Source: Lepiota brunneoincarnata (lineage: Eukaryota > Basidiomycota > Agaricomycetes > Agaricales > Agaricaceae). From it: a stretch of 64,000 nucleotides of DNA. Below the pieces are notes generated by a model. The model was not told the DNA's origin. It saw only the letters and a list, made by a program, of their open reading frames with translations, and did not search any database. This document shows positions 41,277-53,220 of the stretch, piece after piece (position 1 is the first letter of the stretch; every line of letters begins with the position of its first letter). A program made the position numbers and the translations under genes. Where the stretch lies: contig JAEBUN010000043.1 in assembly GCA_023014365.1 (NCBI GenBank), forward strand, positions 272,693 to 336,692. Direction: 5' to 3'.

Positions 41277-41547
41277 CTTTTAAGTGTGTTTGGTGTGAGA
41301 ACGAAGTTGTCTTTGGTAGGTTCTGATGGGTTCCTGTTCTTTCTGGGGAATTCCATGAGCTTCTTTATACTCAGTTAGGTATTCTTTGGCATTTGTGCAG
41401 AGTGTTTCATCAGTGATCCACTTGTTCTCCATGTGGGAGTATCCTTTCCATTTGACGTAATATTGGAGTTTTCTGCAGTGTTGTTGATGGTTTAGAATAG
41501 CTTCTATTTCATATTCTTCTTCTTCATTGATGATGTCTGGTGGCAGT

Positions 41548-42071
41548 TGTTAGGGCAACCTGGGGGCCCAGGCAACTCAGGGGAACTGAGGGGAGCAGAG
41601 GCAAACCTGCAGGGGAATCCTAAGTGTCATTGGCCAGGTATGTACATATGGAGGGCTTACCTGCAGGGGAATCCTAAGAGAATAGGATGAAGAGACCCCT
41701 GCAGGTGAAAACTGTGTATATACATGACTTATATAAGCGATATTAATGAATAGGGGGGTGAAGCAAACTGTCCCAACACTGCTAATGCAGGAATAAGGAA
41801 GGATGAAAGGAGGGAGTGAATATGGTGACAAGGGAGTGTCAGGTAATAGGAGAATATAGGAGAGGTGTCAGGGGGAGTCTGGAGGGGGAGAGGGAGGGCT
41901 TGTGAGGACCTTCATGGGGTGCTTGGGTTGTTCTGGGTATCCTGGGGCTTCTGGCGTTTGAAGGGAGGAAGGTATAGTGTGCTGGAGGGTAAGGGGACAC
42001 TTTGAGGGGTTTTGGGGGTGTGGGACATGTTAGGAGTGTCTTTGAGGCCTCTGAGGTGTTCCCTTACAACA
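41548..42071 (-). mobile_element. Solo LTR-G in element D
   Basis: TGTTAGGGCAACC...CTTACAACA, 524 bp, splits the integrase C-terminus from the chromodomain. Its flanks are GCAGT (41543-41547) and GTGGT (42072-42076), a duplication with two transitions, which suits an old insertion. Inside is a direct repeat of CCTGCAGGGGAATCCTAAG. No other copy is in the window. Confidence 0.75.
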
Positions 42072-43353
42072 GTGGTGTTGGATGAGTTCCGTATGCTTCT
42101 GTTTTGTTGTATGGGGTTAAGAGGTTTCGGTGGAATACCGGATGTATCTTCCATTTAATCAGAAGTTTTAATTTGTATGTGAGTGGTGATAAGACTTCCA
42201 AGATAAGGAAAGGTCCTAGTCTTTTTGGGGATATTTTGTTGGATATGAAGGGGAGTTTGAGGTTCTTGACTTCTAGCCATACTTTTTGATGTGTTTCAAG
42301 GGGTTTGACAGTTCTTCTGGTTCTTTGTTTCATAATGTCAGCAGAGAGTTGGTGTGCTGCATGTGCTTCTTTTCTGGTGTCATCAAACAGTCTGATGCAT
42401 TTGTCTACTGATGGAAAGTTTGATGTTTCCATTACTGTGGGTATCGGTGGAGGATTGTATCCCATGATTAGTTTGAATGGGGATTTCTGCCTTGAGGCAT
42501 GTATTTTGGAGTTGTGTGCAAATTCAGTGATAGGGAGGGTTTCTGACCAGTCAAGGGGGTTCCTGGTACAGTATATAGTGAGGTAAGTCTCAATTTCTTG
42601 GTTATATCATTCAGTGGAACCATCTGTCTGGGGATGGTATGTGGTTGAGAATGCTTGTTGGATGTTGAGGTGTTTGGCTAGTTCTCAGAGTGAGTTGGTA
42701 GCAAATCTGGGGTCTTGATCTGATATGATTTTGTCAGGTAATCCAAACCTAGTGAAGACTTTTTCTATTAAGAGTCATCCGATGTCGTCGGTATTTGATT
42801 GATCTGAGGTTGGGATGAAAATTACCCCCTTTGTAAGGCTGTGGTCCACCACAGACAATATCACATTATGGCCAGCACTAGGCAGTAGACTGGTGATAAG
42901 ATCCCATGAGATCTGGGCAAATGGGTGTTTAGAGGATGGTGGAGGGATCGGTTGAGTCAGTGCGCGATCCAGTCTGCATATGATTTTGTGTTGCTGACAC
43001 TCAGAACAGCCTTTGATGTAGTTCTTTATGAACGTCAACATTCCTGGCCAATATACATCTTTCTTGGTGAGGCAGTATGTTTCCTGTTCTCCTGGGTGGC
43101 CATGTGTAGGGTGGTCATGGTATCTTGCGATGACATTGCATCTGAGTTGGAGGTCTTCTGGAATGATGACATGTTCTTGGAACATGAGGAGTGAACCATT
43201 TGGGGTTGGAACTGCTCCAAAGTCTTTATCAGCGGCGTTTGGGTGGGCTTCTTTTAGGAGTTTGAACATTTCAGTGGTTCTAGCGTCGTATTTGGGTGAT
43301 TCCGTGATTCTTTCTTGGAGTTCCATATTGATGGTGGCAATAAAGAGGTGTTC

Positions 43354-44063
43354 TGTTATGATCCGTGCTCCTTCTGTATCTGAGGATAACTGGAGATGGC
43401 CTTCAATCACTCTACAAGGTGTCCAAGATGGTTGGCCTTGCAGAGCTTAGTGGATCGTGCTCAATGAGATAACAAGGGAACATGCCAAGTTAAGGCAGAG
43501 AGGGTTAACAACCACTGTTAACAAGATTAAAGCTTGAGGCTTTAATCTCTACTTGTACAGGCCTTATATACCTATGAGACACTATATACTCATTATAGGT
43601 TATTGGGCTGTTCTACTTGTCCTGCACAGTCTTGACCATGATGCACATCCTAGCTGATGGCATCCTACTGTTATTTATATCTTACAATGAGTCAGTGTCC
43701 TCATTCTCCATTCCACTGCTGTGCGACATTCCATCGCTTTCCTCTGACTCATAGTTTCCTTCTCCCAATTCTATCTCCATGGAATCTCCTCCATTCTTGC
43801 TCTCCACTCTCTCAGTGCTTCCATCCATATCGGAGGTTGGATCAGTTGATCCATAGCTATCTTCTTCATCCTCGGGGTATTCCAGAATATCCTCCAGAGT
43901 TATCTCCATTCCTGCTTCTCTTGCCAAGTCCTGCATGGCGCTATAGTATTCCCCTTCTTCATCTTCATATTCCTGTGCTCACAACTGGTCTGTGGTTTCC
44001 TGTACCCATCTTGTAAAGTTGAATAGTTGTTCTTGTTCCTCTTGATCCAGACTATTCATAACA
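43354..44063 (-). mobile_element. Solo LTR-A in element D
   Basis: 710 bp, TGTTATGATC...TTCATAACA, with a perfect target duplication TGTTC (43349-43353 and 44064-44068). The acidic U3 frame is broken here by a CGA-to-TGA change near 43979. Confidence 0.95.
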
Positions 44064-44960
44064 TGTTCTGGGAGTACTGTGACTAAGTTTTGATCTTCTA
44101 TGTCGGCTGCGGTGACAAAGAGGTTGTTTGGAAGCATGGTGACATCTTTGTTATCATTATCCTCATCAGGGATATGGTCTGGATGTCTTGACAGAGCATC
44201 TGGTGTGAGGATCTTTGATCCTGGGATGTGTTCTAGTTTGAAGTTGTAGTCTGCGAGGGTCTGGACCCATTGTGCTTGTTGGTGGTTGATTTTATGGGGT
44301 TTACACCAGTATGTAAGGTTCTGGTGGTCCGTTCTGATGCGGATGGTATGGGGGCTGCCAAGAATGTAGTGGCGCCATTCTTCAAGGGCTCGGATAATAG
44401 CAGGGAGTTCCCTGTCATAGATGTCATAGTTGCATTCCACTGGTCCAAACATCTTTGAATAGAATGATATGGGTTTCCGTATTCCATTGATGTTGTGTTG
44501 GTACAAGACAGCTCCTGATGCAAATTTAGAAGCATCGGCTTCTATTTCAAAGGGTTTTGTGGAGTTGGGCATGAGGAGTACTGGTTCCTTTAAGAATTCA
44601 TTCTTAAGTGTTTCGAATGCTTTTTGTTGTTCTTCTTTCCATTCAAATTTGTTTGATTTGGATAGGAGTTGGTTAAGGGGTTTGGTGTGGTGGGAGTAGC
44701 TGCAGATGAACTTCCAGTAGAAGTTACAGAATCTGATGAATTTCCGAATGTGTCAGACTGTTTTTGGCACTGGCCAGTCTTCTATTCCCTTGAGTTTTCT
44801 GGGATCCATTTTGATTTTGTCTGGTGTGATGATCATGCCAAGGTATTCGAGTCATTGTTTGTTGAACTTGCATTTCTCCGTTTTGAGGTAGAGGTTGTTT
44901 TCCTGCAGGATCTGCAGTACTTTTTCCATAAGTTGGTTGGTTTCTTCTTGGGTTTTACCA

Positions 44961-45002
44961 TAGATTAGGATATCATCCATATAGATTAGGATATCATCCA
45001 TA
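44961..45002 (-). repeat. 21-bp tandem duplication of the RT catalytic motif
   Basis: Two identical 21-bp units encode Y-M-D-D-I-L-I twice in a row in element D. The duplication keeps the frame but doubles the polymerase active-site turn. Confidence 0.9.
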
Positions 45003-46203
45003 TAGATGATGATTCCTCCTTTCTCCATTATCTCAGAGAATAATGTGTCCATCATATGTTGGAATGTTGTGGGACTGTTGCAAAGTCCAAAAAACATGAC
45101 AGTTGGTTTGAAAAGACCCATGGGAGTCTTGAATGCTGCTTTCCATTGATCGCCATCTTTGATTCTGACGTTATTGTATCCTAGGCGGACGTTGAGCTTA
45201 GTGAAGTACTTAGCTCCTTTGAGTTTATCCATGATAGAGGAAATCATGGGGATTGGGTATGCATTTTTGATGGTGTGATTGTTAAGATAACAATAGTCTT
45301 GGCAGGGTCGGAGGTCTCCTCCTTTCTTGGCAACAAAGAAGAAGGGTGATGCCATAGGGGATTTTGAGGGGCAGATGTACCCTTTTCAGAGGTTTTCGTC
45401 TATAAATTCCTTGAGTGCTTTTTCTTTGGCAGGTGCCACTTGATAAGGTTTCATCGATTTCACTTTGAATGTCAGTTTTAGTTCAATTTCGTGATCAAAC
45501 GTTCTTGATGGTGGGAGTCATTCGGAGGCTTTCTTGTTGAATATTTTAGCCCATCAGGCAAATCTCCAAGGGATCTTGGGTGGTTCCTTGTTCGATTCCA
45601 GTTGTTTTCCTTTTTGGTTTGCTGATTTTGTTGGGTTGTGTTGCTCATTGTGGAGCATTGTGGTATGTGTAGCTTTGGCATTTACTTCTAATGGGGTTAG
45701 AAGCATTGGGTTCATTTCTCTTTCTAAAGAGAAGGTGTCAAGGTCAACATTTGACAGGTTGACATATTCTTCAGGGTTTTCCTTGGGTTGAGAGGTTTTT
45801 CCAGCCATTATGTCCATGGTGATGGAGTTGAGTTTGACAGGTCGTCATAGGGTTCTGAGGAGTTTTGAGAAGTCTTTGTGGTCAATTTGGGGTTTCCAAG
45901 AGAAGGTCTTGGTCTTCCAGTTGATGTCAGGGTTGTATTGTTCCAACCAGGGAAATCCAATGATGAGATCCTTCTCACCAGTGTTTGTGACATATGCTTC
46001 TAGCATGCAGTCTCTTCTATCGATGATGGTTCTAATTTTGATGTATTCATGGATCTTGCCATGTTGATTCTCAGTTCTGTCAATGTTGCTGAGAGGGATT
46101 GGTTGGTCCAGCCATTTGGTTTGATATCCATATCATTTAACAACTTTGTGGGAGATAAAATTCCCTTGGGCTCCTGAGTCTATCAGGGCAGTGATGGCCA
46201 CAG

Positions 46204-47454
46204 TGATATGCCAATTTCACGCCTATACATGAATTCTATACTCTGGAACAATTCTCTACATAGAATCATTGGCTATATCATTAAAGAACCCTATAGAGGA
46301 TTGGTACTATGTCCCATAGTAGCCAGTTCGACCAAACAGAGGATATTCGAGCCTCAGAAGTGTTCAAACCAGCTCATTATCACTAAGCTTAGTGAACCAA
46401 GCTATCAGAACGCTCTCCGGAGGGATTCTGGACTTTACATAGCCTATCAAGTATACTCCGGTCGCATCAAGGGACCTTATGAGCAGTTTTCTGATGAACT
46501 CGGATTTGTTGGAACCTAAAGAATGTACATAGTGGCTGTCGCAGGAGTATTACGCCCATAGCAAGCCCAATAATGATGACCGGACCACGGAACAGAACGT
46601 CCAATGTTTGGGAGGTGACACCCAATGCCCAAAACCCTAGACATATCAAAGACTCATAATTAACAAGTGCTTTGTGGGTCCTGGCACCTCGGCATACTGC
46701 TTGACTGAGATTAATTACAACAGATAAAGGGATTGTACATACGCCATACATTCCGATCATAATTGATCCAGAGGTTTAACATGCTTGTGTGGACACAGAA
46801 TAATGCAGACAAGCACGGAACATGTCTGGCTGGATTGCCATTTGTCAATCAGAGAAAAACCCATAACCCAGGGCAAGGTAGAAATGCTGCCAAACCTTCC
46901 AAAATATTCTGCAGTACCTGTAACAATTAAGCTTATTGTTTTCTATTTCATATTTACTATCTCTTGCATGTATCTAAACAATATAAATACAGTCACGCTT
47001 GTTCGTGGAGAAGCAAGAGGTCTCACCCCCGCTTCCACACACAAGTCTGTGAGCTGTGACCAAGAACGGTTTCAGAGGACTATTTAGTGTGCGTTGTTAA
47101 GTGTGATTTCTTCAGTCGTTGACCAACCCAGAGACAGAGACAGAGACAGAGAACAGAGTTCAGAGACCAGAGACCAGAGACTAGAGACCCCATGCTTTGA
47201 ATTGACAGGGATTGTCCTTTCACTGTTGCACCGTATGGCTAAGATAACTTCAACGGCTGTTTGTTAACCTCTAAAAACACTATTCTCTTGAATTTCACTG
47301 TCAGAACACACCCCCAGAACACCCTAAAAGACAAAACTGTTCATTATCTATCTAATACTACTTGTATTAACTTAAGCTTATTGAATTTTGACTAAGCTTA
47401 GTGAGAACAAGCCATTTATCTATATTAAAACCCATGAAAGTTTCCACCTTTTCA
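46204..47454 (+). repeat. 5' LTR of element C2
   Basis: 1251 bp, TGATATGCC...CACCTTTTCA, the inverse of the C1 LTRs and diverged. It keeps four TAAGCTTA sites (46384, 46928, 47373, 47393). Confidence 0.93.
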
Positions 47455-47481
47455 TCTGGAGCCCACCGCAAGGGGGGTTTT

Positions 47482-48123
47482 TGTTAGAGCCGGTGCGGGT
47501 CGGGGTGGTAACCTTGATATAAGGTAACTGGGGGACAGGGCGAAGTCAGTACGTAGACTTCGGGACCGAGGCGGAGTATGTCGGGCAGGGGGTTGGACTT
47601 GCGGCCTCAGCGTATGTGCTGTGCCCCCCTACTGTCCTAGTCCGTATTTCAGGAAGTCGGGGCCGAAGTGGAGCGAGGCAGAAGAGAGGAGAGGATAGAG
47701 AACAGGGAGCTGGTCCGCTGCTCGATTTGATTATCAGACTGAGGAGTACAAGCCAAGTACCTATGGTATATATACTACCGGCCTTACGAACTATGACTCA
47801 TACTGGCTACATGCGGAGTGAAGCGGAGACCGATCTAGTTACAAACGGATTACAAACGGATTACAAATGGAATGGAAACAGGTACAGGTATGGAGACTAA
47901 TAACGTATCTTGACTACAGACGGGAAATGGAGACGGGGGTATGAGACACCGAGGGTCAGGTGACCATGGCACGTGTGGAGGTGGTCGCGTGATCGGGGCA
48001 GTGGGTTGCGGTCGGAGCAGGTCGGGGCCGAGTCGGAGGGCAGAGGGTTGTTGTGTGGAACACACGTGGAGTCGAGAAGCCGAAGTTTAAATGATTAGAC
48101 TCTGAGTTGGCATGGATATGACA
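47482..48123 (-). repeat. 3' LTR of element B
   Basis: 642 bp. Compared with solo copies it lacks about 20 bp between two GGGTCGG repeats near its TGTTAGAGCC end. Confidence 0.94.
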
Positions 48124-48198
48124 GTGCCCCCCCTTTAGGGCCGAGCCTCGAGGCCCAAGGCAGTCTAGGCCGGGGCCCATCGGAAAGTTCCGGCAGGG

Positions 48199-48206
48199 TA
48201 TAAAAA
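48199..48206 (+). promoter_or_regulatory. TATA box of the element B cargo gene
   Basis: TATAAAAA lies 75 bp inside the 3' LTR boundary and 56 bp before the cargo ATG. The gene therefore seems to have its own promoter pointing away from the LTR. Confidence 0.6.
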
Positions 48207-48254
48207 CGGTGAACTGGTTCGATTCCAAAAAACACAACTTGACCTCTTACTCCC

Positions 48255-49328
48255 ATGAGCAGACAACCCTCCCGACAACCGACCGCTGCAGAGCACAAGG
48301 CGCAATTGTTGAGGGAGAAGGCGGAGCGAGAGGAGCGAGAGCGGCTGGAAATCGAGAGGCTGGAGGAGGAGGAGCAATGAGAGGAGGAGGAGTGGCAGCG
48401 GATGATAGTGCTGCGCCAGCGACAAGCGGAGGAGCGGGCAAGAGAGCGTATGGCGGAAGATATCAGGCGGCAACAAGATGAGGCTGCCAAGGCAGAGCGT
48501 CGGGCGATTCCGGCCCAACTCATTGCAACGACTATGGGGGCCTCGTCGAGCCGTCCATCGGAAGAACTGATGCAGGTAGATACAGAGGAGTCGGATTCCA
48601 AATACACGGATAGGGACGAGGCGAGAGATGAGGAGGAGGAGGAGGAGGAGGAGGCCTCCGGGGACTCAGGGGATAAGGGTAAGGGGAAGGCAAAGGCGAG
48701 GGCGGCCCCGCGACGGGGCCATGCGAACGTATTTGGGGGCAAGAACCCCTGCTGGAGGTGTCAGCGAGACGAGGTCCTGTGTGAGGTCACTGGCGGGTAA
48801 GTCATTTTGAGGGTTCCCAGGCTACATACTGATAGTTTTTTTTTTAGTAACACCAGGAGTTGCTGTCGGTGCAGCAAAATGAAAAAACGGTGCAGGGGTC
48901 AAGAGGAGACGGAGCCAAGCGGGGCCGGGGGGATGTCGGGCCAACAATTTGAAGGTGAGTGAGGAATTTCTGACTGCGAGGTTTGCTGACCAAATGGTCC
49001 CGTAGAGCTGAAGCGACTTATCAAGGAGGGGCACCAGAAGACCCTCAAGCAGGTCAATATCATGGAGGTGCGGCTTGCACAGGCCATCACTCGATTGGGG
49101 GAGAGGGTGGACAAGGTTGAGCTGACAGCTGGCTGCTATGAACAGTTGCGGCGTTGGGAGGCGCAGGTGGATGGTAACTGGTCGAGTAGGGGTATTACGG
49201 AGACGGAGGAGACGGAGGAGTCGGAGGAGTTGGAGAGCATTGGAGGTATTTCGGAAGAGGAGGTGCGAGGTATGATGGAGGATGCGGCGGCGCCGCCCCA
49301 CACCTCTGGGAATGATACGGACAGGTAG
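48255..49328 (+). pseudogene. Element B cargo gene: coiled-coil protein with a Zn(II)2Cys6 pattern, antisense to pol
   Basis: Three exons with GT-AG introns (48255-48796, 48848-48954, 49006-49328) join to 972 nt in one frame, 323 residues. The start is M-S-R-Q-P-S-R, followed by a highly charged E/R-rich coiled coil and an acidic run. The pattern C-X2-C-X6-C-X9-C-X2-C-X6-C follows, split by the first intron and ending K-M-K-K-R-C. A helical segment and an E-T-E-E tail close it. One in-frame TGA (48378-48380, in a CGA-like context) is present, so this copy may be dead. The layout, antisense orientation and cysteine spacing parallel gene Z of element C, but the flanking sequence does not look similar. 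A DNA-binding role is inferred. Confidence 0.72.
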
Positions 49329-49386
49329 TTGTACTTGTCCAATATATTTTTTTGTTTCTTGGTGTGGTGGGTGGTCAGCGGAAAAT

Positions 49387-52300
49387 TCAGAGTGAATGGA
49401 GGGGACCAGGCTTAGAGGGGTAAGAGGAATGGAAAGCCTCTACTAGATCGGTAGCATGTTCAAGCTCAGTAGCTGGTAACCACGAGGATTCTTCTTCAGT
49501 ATCTTCATAACCTAACCAGATGACTTTATAGAGGAGCTTGCATGCGCGGCGCCGATCGATCTTCAAGTCGACGATATGGGCAATCTTGTATTCTGGTTCA
49601 CTGTCAATAGAAACTGGCGTGGGTGGCGGGTCCGATCAGGCGGGTATGGTGTTAGGCATAGCTGGTTTGAGCATGGAAACATGGAAGACAGGGTGTACTC
49701 CACACATGGAGTCAGGAAGTCGGAGTGTAAAGGAATGGGTACCTGCTTGTGCAATGATCTCATAAGGCCCAAGGAACTTTTCGGAGAGTTTTTTGAAAGG
49801 ACGGGTGGTGCGGAAGAATTGGGCTTTTACGAATACCTTTTGTCCAACCTTGAAGTCCGGGGCGGGGAGTCGGCGGGCGTCAGCGGAGGTCTGGTAGCAT
49901 TGCTGGGCTAGCGCTATTTCAGATTTCAAGGTGGTGTGTAGGTTGTCAAGGTCAACAGCAAAATGGCGGGCCCAAGCGGAGGCGAGATCGCGTTCAGGAT
50001 GAACTGTGATGTTCGGATGGTATCCTTTATTAGCGAAGAACGGGGAGATACCAGTGGTGGCACTAGGAGCGTTGTTGTAAGCGAACTCGGCTAGTGGTAG
50101 TAATTTGGACCAATTGTCCTGTTGGTAGTTACAGTAGACCCAAAGATATTGTTCGAGGGTCTGGTTGGTGCGTTCCATCTGTCCATCGCCTTCTGGATGG
50201 TAGCCTGAAGTGAAATGTAACTTCATATTGAGGGCTTGTCCCAATGAGCAGAAGAAGTGGGAGATGAATTCGGAGCCGCGGTCGGAGGTAACATGTTCGG
50301 GTACGCCGTGCTTGGAGAAGACGTGGAGGACGAATAGGCGGGCAAGGTTGGAGGAGGTGACGGTATCATAAGTTGGGATGAAGAGGGATTGCTTGGTGAG
50401 TCTGTCAACGATTACTAGGATGGCGTCGTAGCCGGAGGAGGCGGGGAGTTTTTCGATGAAGTCCATGGAGATTGAATTCCAAGGGTGTTCGGGAATGGGG
50501 AGTTGTTTGAGGAGACCATAGGGACGGTGGCGCTGGGGTTTAGACCTCATACAGGTGACACAAGACTTACAGAAATCCTTGACGAAGGTGCGGACACTAG
50601 GCCAGGTGTACTCGCGCTGGATGAGCTCCAGCATTTTATTCTGACCGAAGTGGCTGGCTAGGACATGATCATGCTTGCACTGGAGGACCCGAAGTCGGAG
50701 ATTGTCGGCATCAGGGACGTAGATTCTGTCGTCTAAGAGGAGGAAACCTTTATCATTAACTGACCAACAGCCTTCTGGGCTGGCAAGATGGGTGGAAGCG
50801 GTCGGATCTGCTGGTAGGGCGGTGAGGATATCGCAGTGTAGCTGATCGAGGTCCATGACTACAGCTGCGTGAAGGGAAGGAGCGTAAAGAGTGGTGGCAC
50901 GGACGGAGGCCATGAGTTGTTCATGAGTGAACACAGGCTGGAAGTTGTGCGGGTTGACTGATGCATAGTCGCTATTCCCCCCTTTAGGGTAGATGTCCCA
51001 TCGTCTAGTTAGGGCATCAGGCTTGGTGCCGAGGTGGCCGGGTCGGAACTGGATGACGAGGTGGAATTGGGATAGGAACTCGGACCAACGAGCTTGGTGG
51101 CAAGTGAGGATTTTGGTGGTGCAGAAGTATTCGAGGTTTTTGTGGTCGATGACTACGTCAATAGTAAGAGGGGCACCCTCAAGATAGTGCCGCCAGATAC
51201 GAAAAGCCTCGAATATTGCCAAGAGTTCCTTGTCGTGGGTGTCATAATTAAGTTCGGCCGTGTTAAAGGTGCAGGAATGGAATGCAACGGGGTGAACCTC
51301 CCCATCATCAGTGATGATAGAGAGGATAGCCACAAGGGCATAGTCGGAGGCGTCGGTCTTGACAATGATCTGAGCGTCAGGGGCCCAAGGAGTGAGGACG
51401 GGAGCGGATATGAATGCTTCCTTCAGAGAGTTAAAGGCTTCACGACATTCGTCAGTGAAATTCCATTTCACGTCTTTGTGGGTGAGGCAAGTGAGTGGAA
51501 CGATGATGTCGGAGTAACCGTGAATGAAGCGACGGTAGAAGTTGGCGAAACCTAAGAAGGACTGGATGTCCTTGACTTTCTTGGGCTCCGGCCACTCCTG
51601 GATGGTCTTGACCTTAGATTGGTCCATTTGGAGACCGTCGGGGGAAAGAATGTAGCCAAGATATTCCACTGTGTCGGAGTGGAACTGGCATTTGTTGGGG
51701 CGGGCGTATAGACCGTGTTGGTGGAGCCGCTTGAGGACCTCCTTGACTTGGTCACGATGGATACTGTGATTGTTGGAGTATATCAGAATGTCGTCAAGGT
51801 AGATAGTAACGCAGACATTGAGCATGTCCTTGAATATATCGTTCATGAACCGCTGGAAGGTGGCGGGGGCGGTGGTGAGGCCGAAAGGCATAACCATCCA
51901 TTCGAAGGAGCCATAGCGGGTCTGAAAGGCGGTCTTCCATTCGTCGCCATCAGCAACGCGGACTAGATGGTAAGTGTGACGGAGGTCGATTTTGGTATAT
52001 ACGCGAGCTTTGCAAGGGGAGTCTAAGAGGTCGGAGATGAGCGGAAGGGGGTAGCGATCCTTCTTGGTAATACGGTTGAGACCTCTAAAATCAACACATA
52101 AGCGGAGGGAGCCATCCTTTTTCTTGACGAAGAGGACCGGGGCTCCATGAGGAGAAGTAGAAGGGCGAATGAAACCAATGGACAAATGTTCGTCAATAAA
52201 ATCACGTAGAGCTCCAAGCTCTGATTGTGAAAGGGAATAAATGGTACCGACCGGAGGTTGACCGCCGTCCTCTAGGTTAATCTGGAGGTCGTAAGGGTGG

Positions 52301-53220
52301 TGTGGAGCGAGTGTGTCAGCACGCGATTTACTGAAAACATCTGCGAACTCGTGGTATTCCTTGGGGATGGATGAGAGGTCAGCCGGGTCATCGGAGACAG
52401 AAGAAGACGCAGCCGATGCGGAGGCGGTGGAGAGGTTGATTCAGAATTGTTGGGAGCCAGGGAGCTTGGCAGCGCGGATAAAGGCAGGAGCGTTTATCAG
52501 GGAGATATGCGGTTTCGCAATGGGGACAGGTTGGGACGAGGTCCCGGACAGGGGTGGTGAACCTATGTCAGGAGAGTCAGGGGTGGCCATAGGCGGGGCT
52601 GATGTGGGTGCGACGCAGGTAGAGACGGAAGCAGGATTCTCGAGTAGGGATGGCCAGAAAGTGATACTGCCCAAAACCCAGTCAATCAACGGATTGTAGC
52701 GGGTGAGCCAGTTGTGTCCTAAGACCACAGAACAGGAAGAGTCGAGCCAGGTGACATAAGTGTCCAAAATGATAGATTCACTGGAGGGGAAAGATACAGG
52801 CAGTTGCGCAAGCTCCGTAATGTAGGCATTTGAGGTCCCATCAAATAACCGAAGTTCAATAGCCGGGATGGACGAGGTTGGAATACTATGAGAACGAACG
52901 AAAGAAGAGTCCACAAAACAGTGAGTAGAACCACTATCAACAAGAGCTTTGAAAGGAGAAAGAGAAGAGAAATCAGAACTAACTACATTGTCCGTTGTAG
53001 AAATCGGGTCCGAAGCGGAGAGTATGGAAGCGGAGACAGAAGATACAGAAGTAATTAAGGGAGAAGTTAATGTGATATGAAAGGAGTTCAGGTCAGAAAG
53101 AGCGGACGCATTGAGACGGAAACTCTCTGGGGCACAGCAGAGTTCAATGCAATCCTCAGTCTGTGCAGAGGCCTGAGGACCGCCAACTATTTTTCCGAGC
53201 TCGGGAGAGTCAGCGCGTCT
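49387..53220 (-). pseudogene. pol: Element B pol: PR-RT-RNaseH-IN-chromodomain
   Basis: The frame is open from the end of gag in the -1 direction. The protease A-L-V-D-S-G-S-T-H-C-F is near 52945. An in-frame TGA (52441-52443) falls between PR and RT. From ATG 52185 there are 849 codons: RT Y-L-D-D at about residues 129-132, RNase H, an integrase zinc finger (C-V-T-C-M-R-S) and a core with S-D-R-G-S-E-F and E-G-D-G-Q-M-E-R-T-N-Q. A second TGA (49636-49638) separates a chromodomain (E-Y-K-I-A-H-I-V-D, V-I-W-L-G-Y, ending at 49387). Both stops fit CGA to TGA. Otherwise it is intact. Confidence 0.92.

Larger units (their letters stand above)
40782..46203 (-). mobile_element. Element D, degenerate chromodomain gypsy element (3' part)
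   Basis: ORF3, chromodomain, integrase, RNase H, RT and the protease motif follow in gypsy order from 3' to 5' on the minus strand. Gag and the 5' LTR are absent because C2 inserted in the protease at 46204. The remainder should lie beyond the window. It is interrupted by LTR-G and LTR-A. Element D shares the chromovirus plan with A but is much older, with many CGA-to-TGA changes. Confidence 0.85.
41280..46203 (-). pseudogene. pol: Element D pol: protease to chromodomain
   Basis: The protease L-I-D-S-G-A-Q-G-N-F is at about 46160-46190. RT (44852-45355) has C-Q-D-Y, the catalytic Y-M-D-D twice in tandem, and F-G-L-C-N-S-P. RNase H (about 44070-44572) has E-A-D-A-S-K-F-A-S-G-A-V-L. Integrase (42064-43350) has C-S-E-C-Q-Q-H and a core fragment. 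The chromodomain is at about 41360-41545 (E-E-E-Y-E-I-E-A-I-L, V-K-W-K-G-Y). Two solo LTRs and several stops, for example a TGA for CGA in Q-stop-L-E-Y, inactivate it. Confidence 0.88.
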
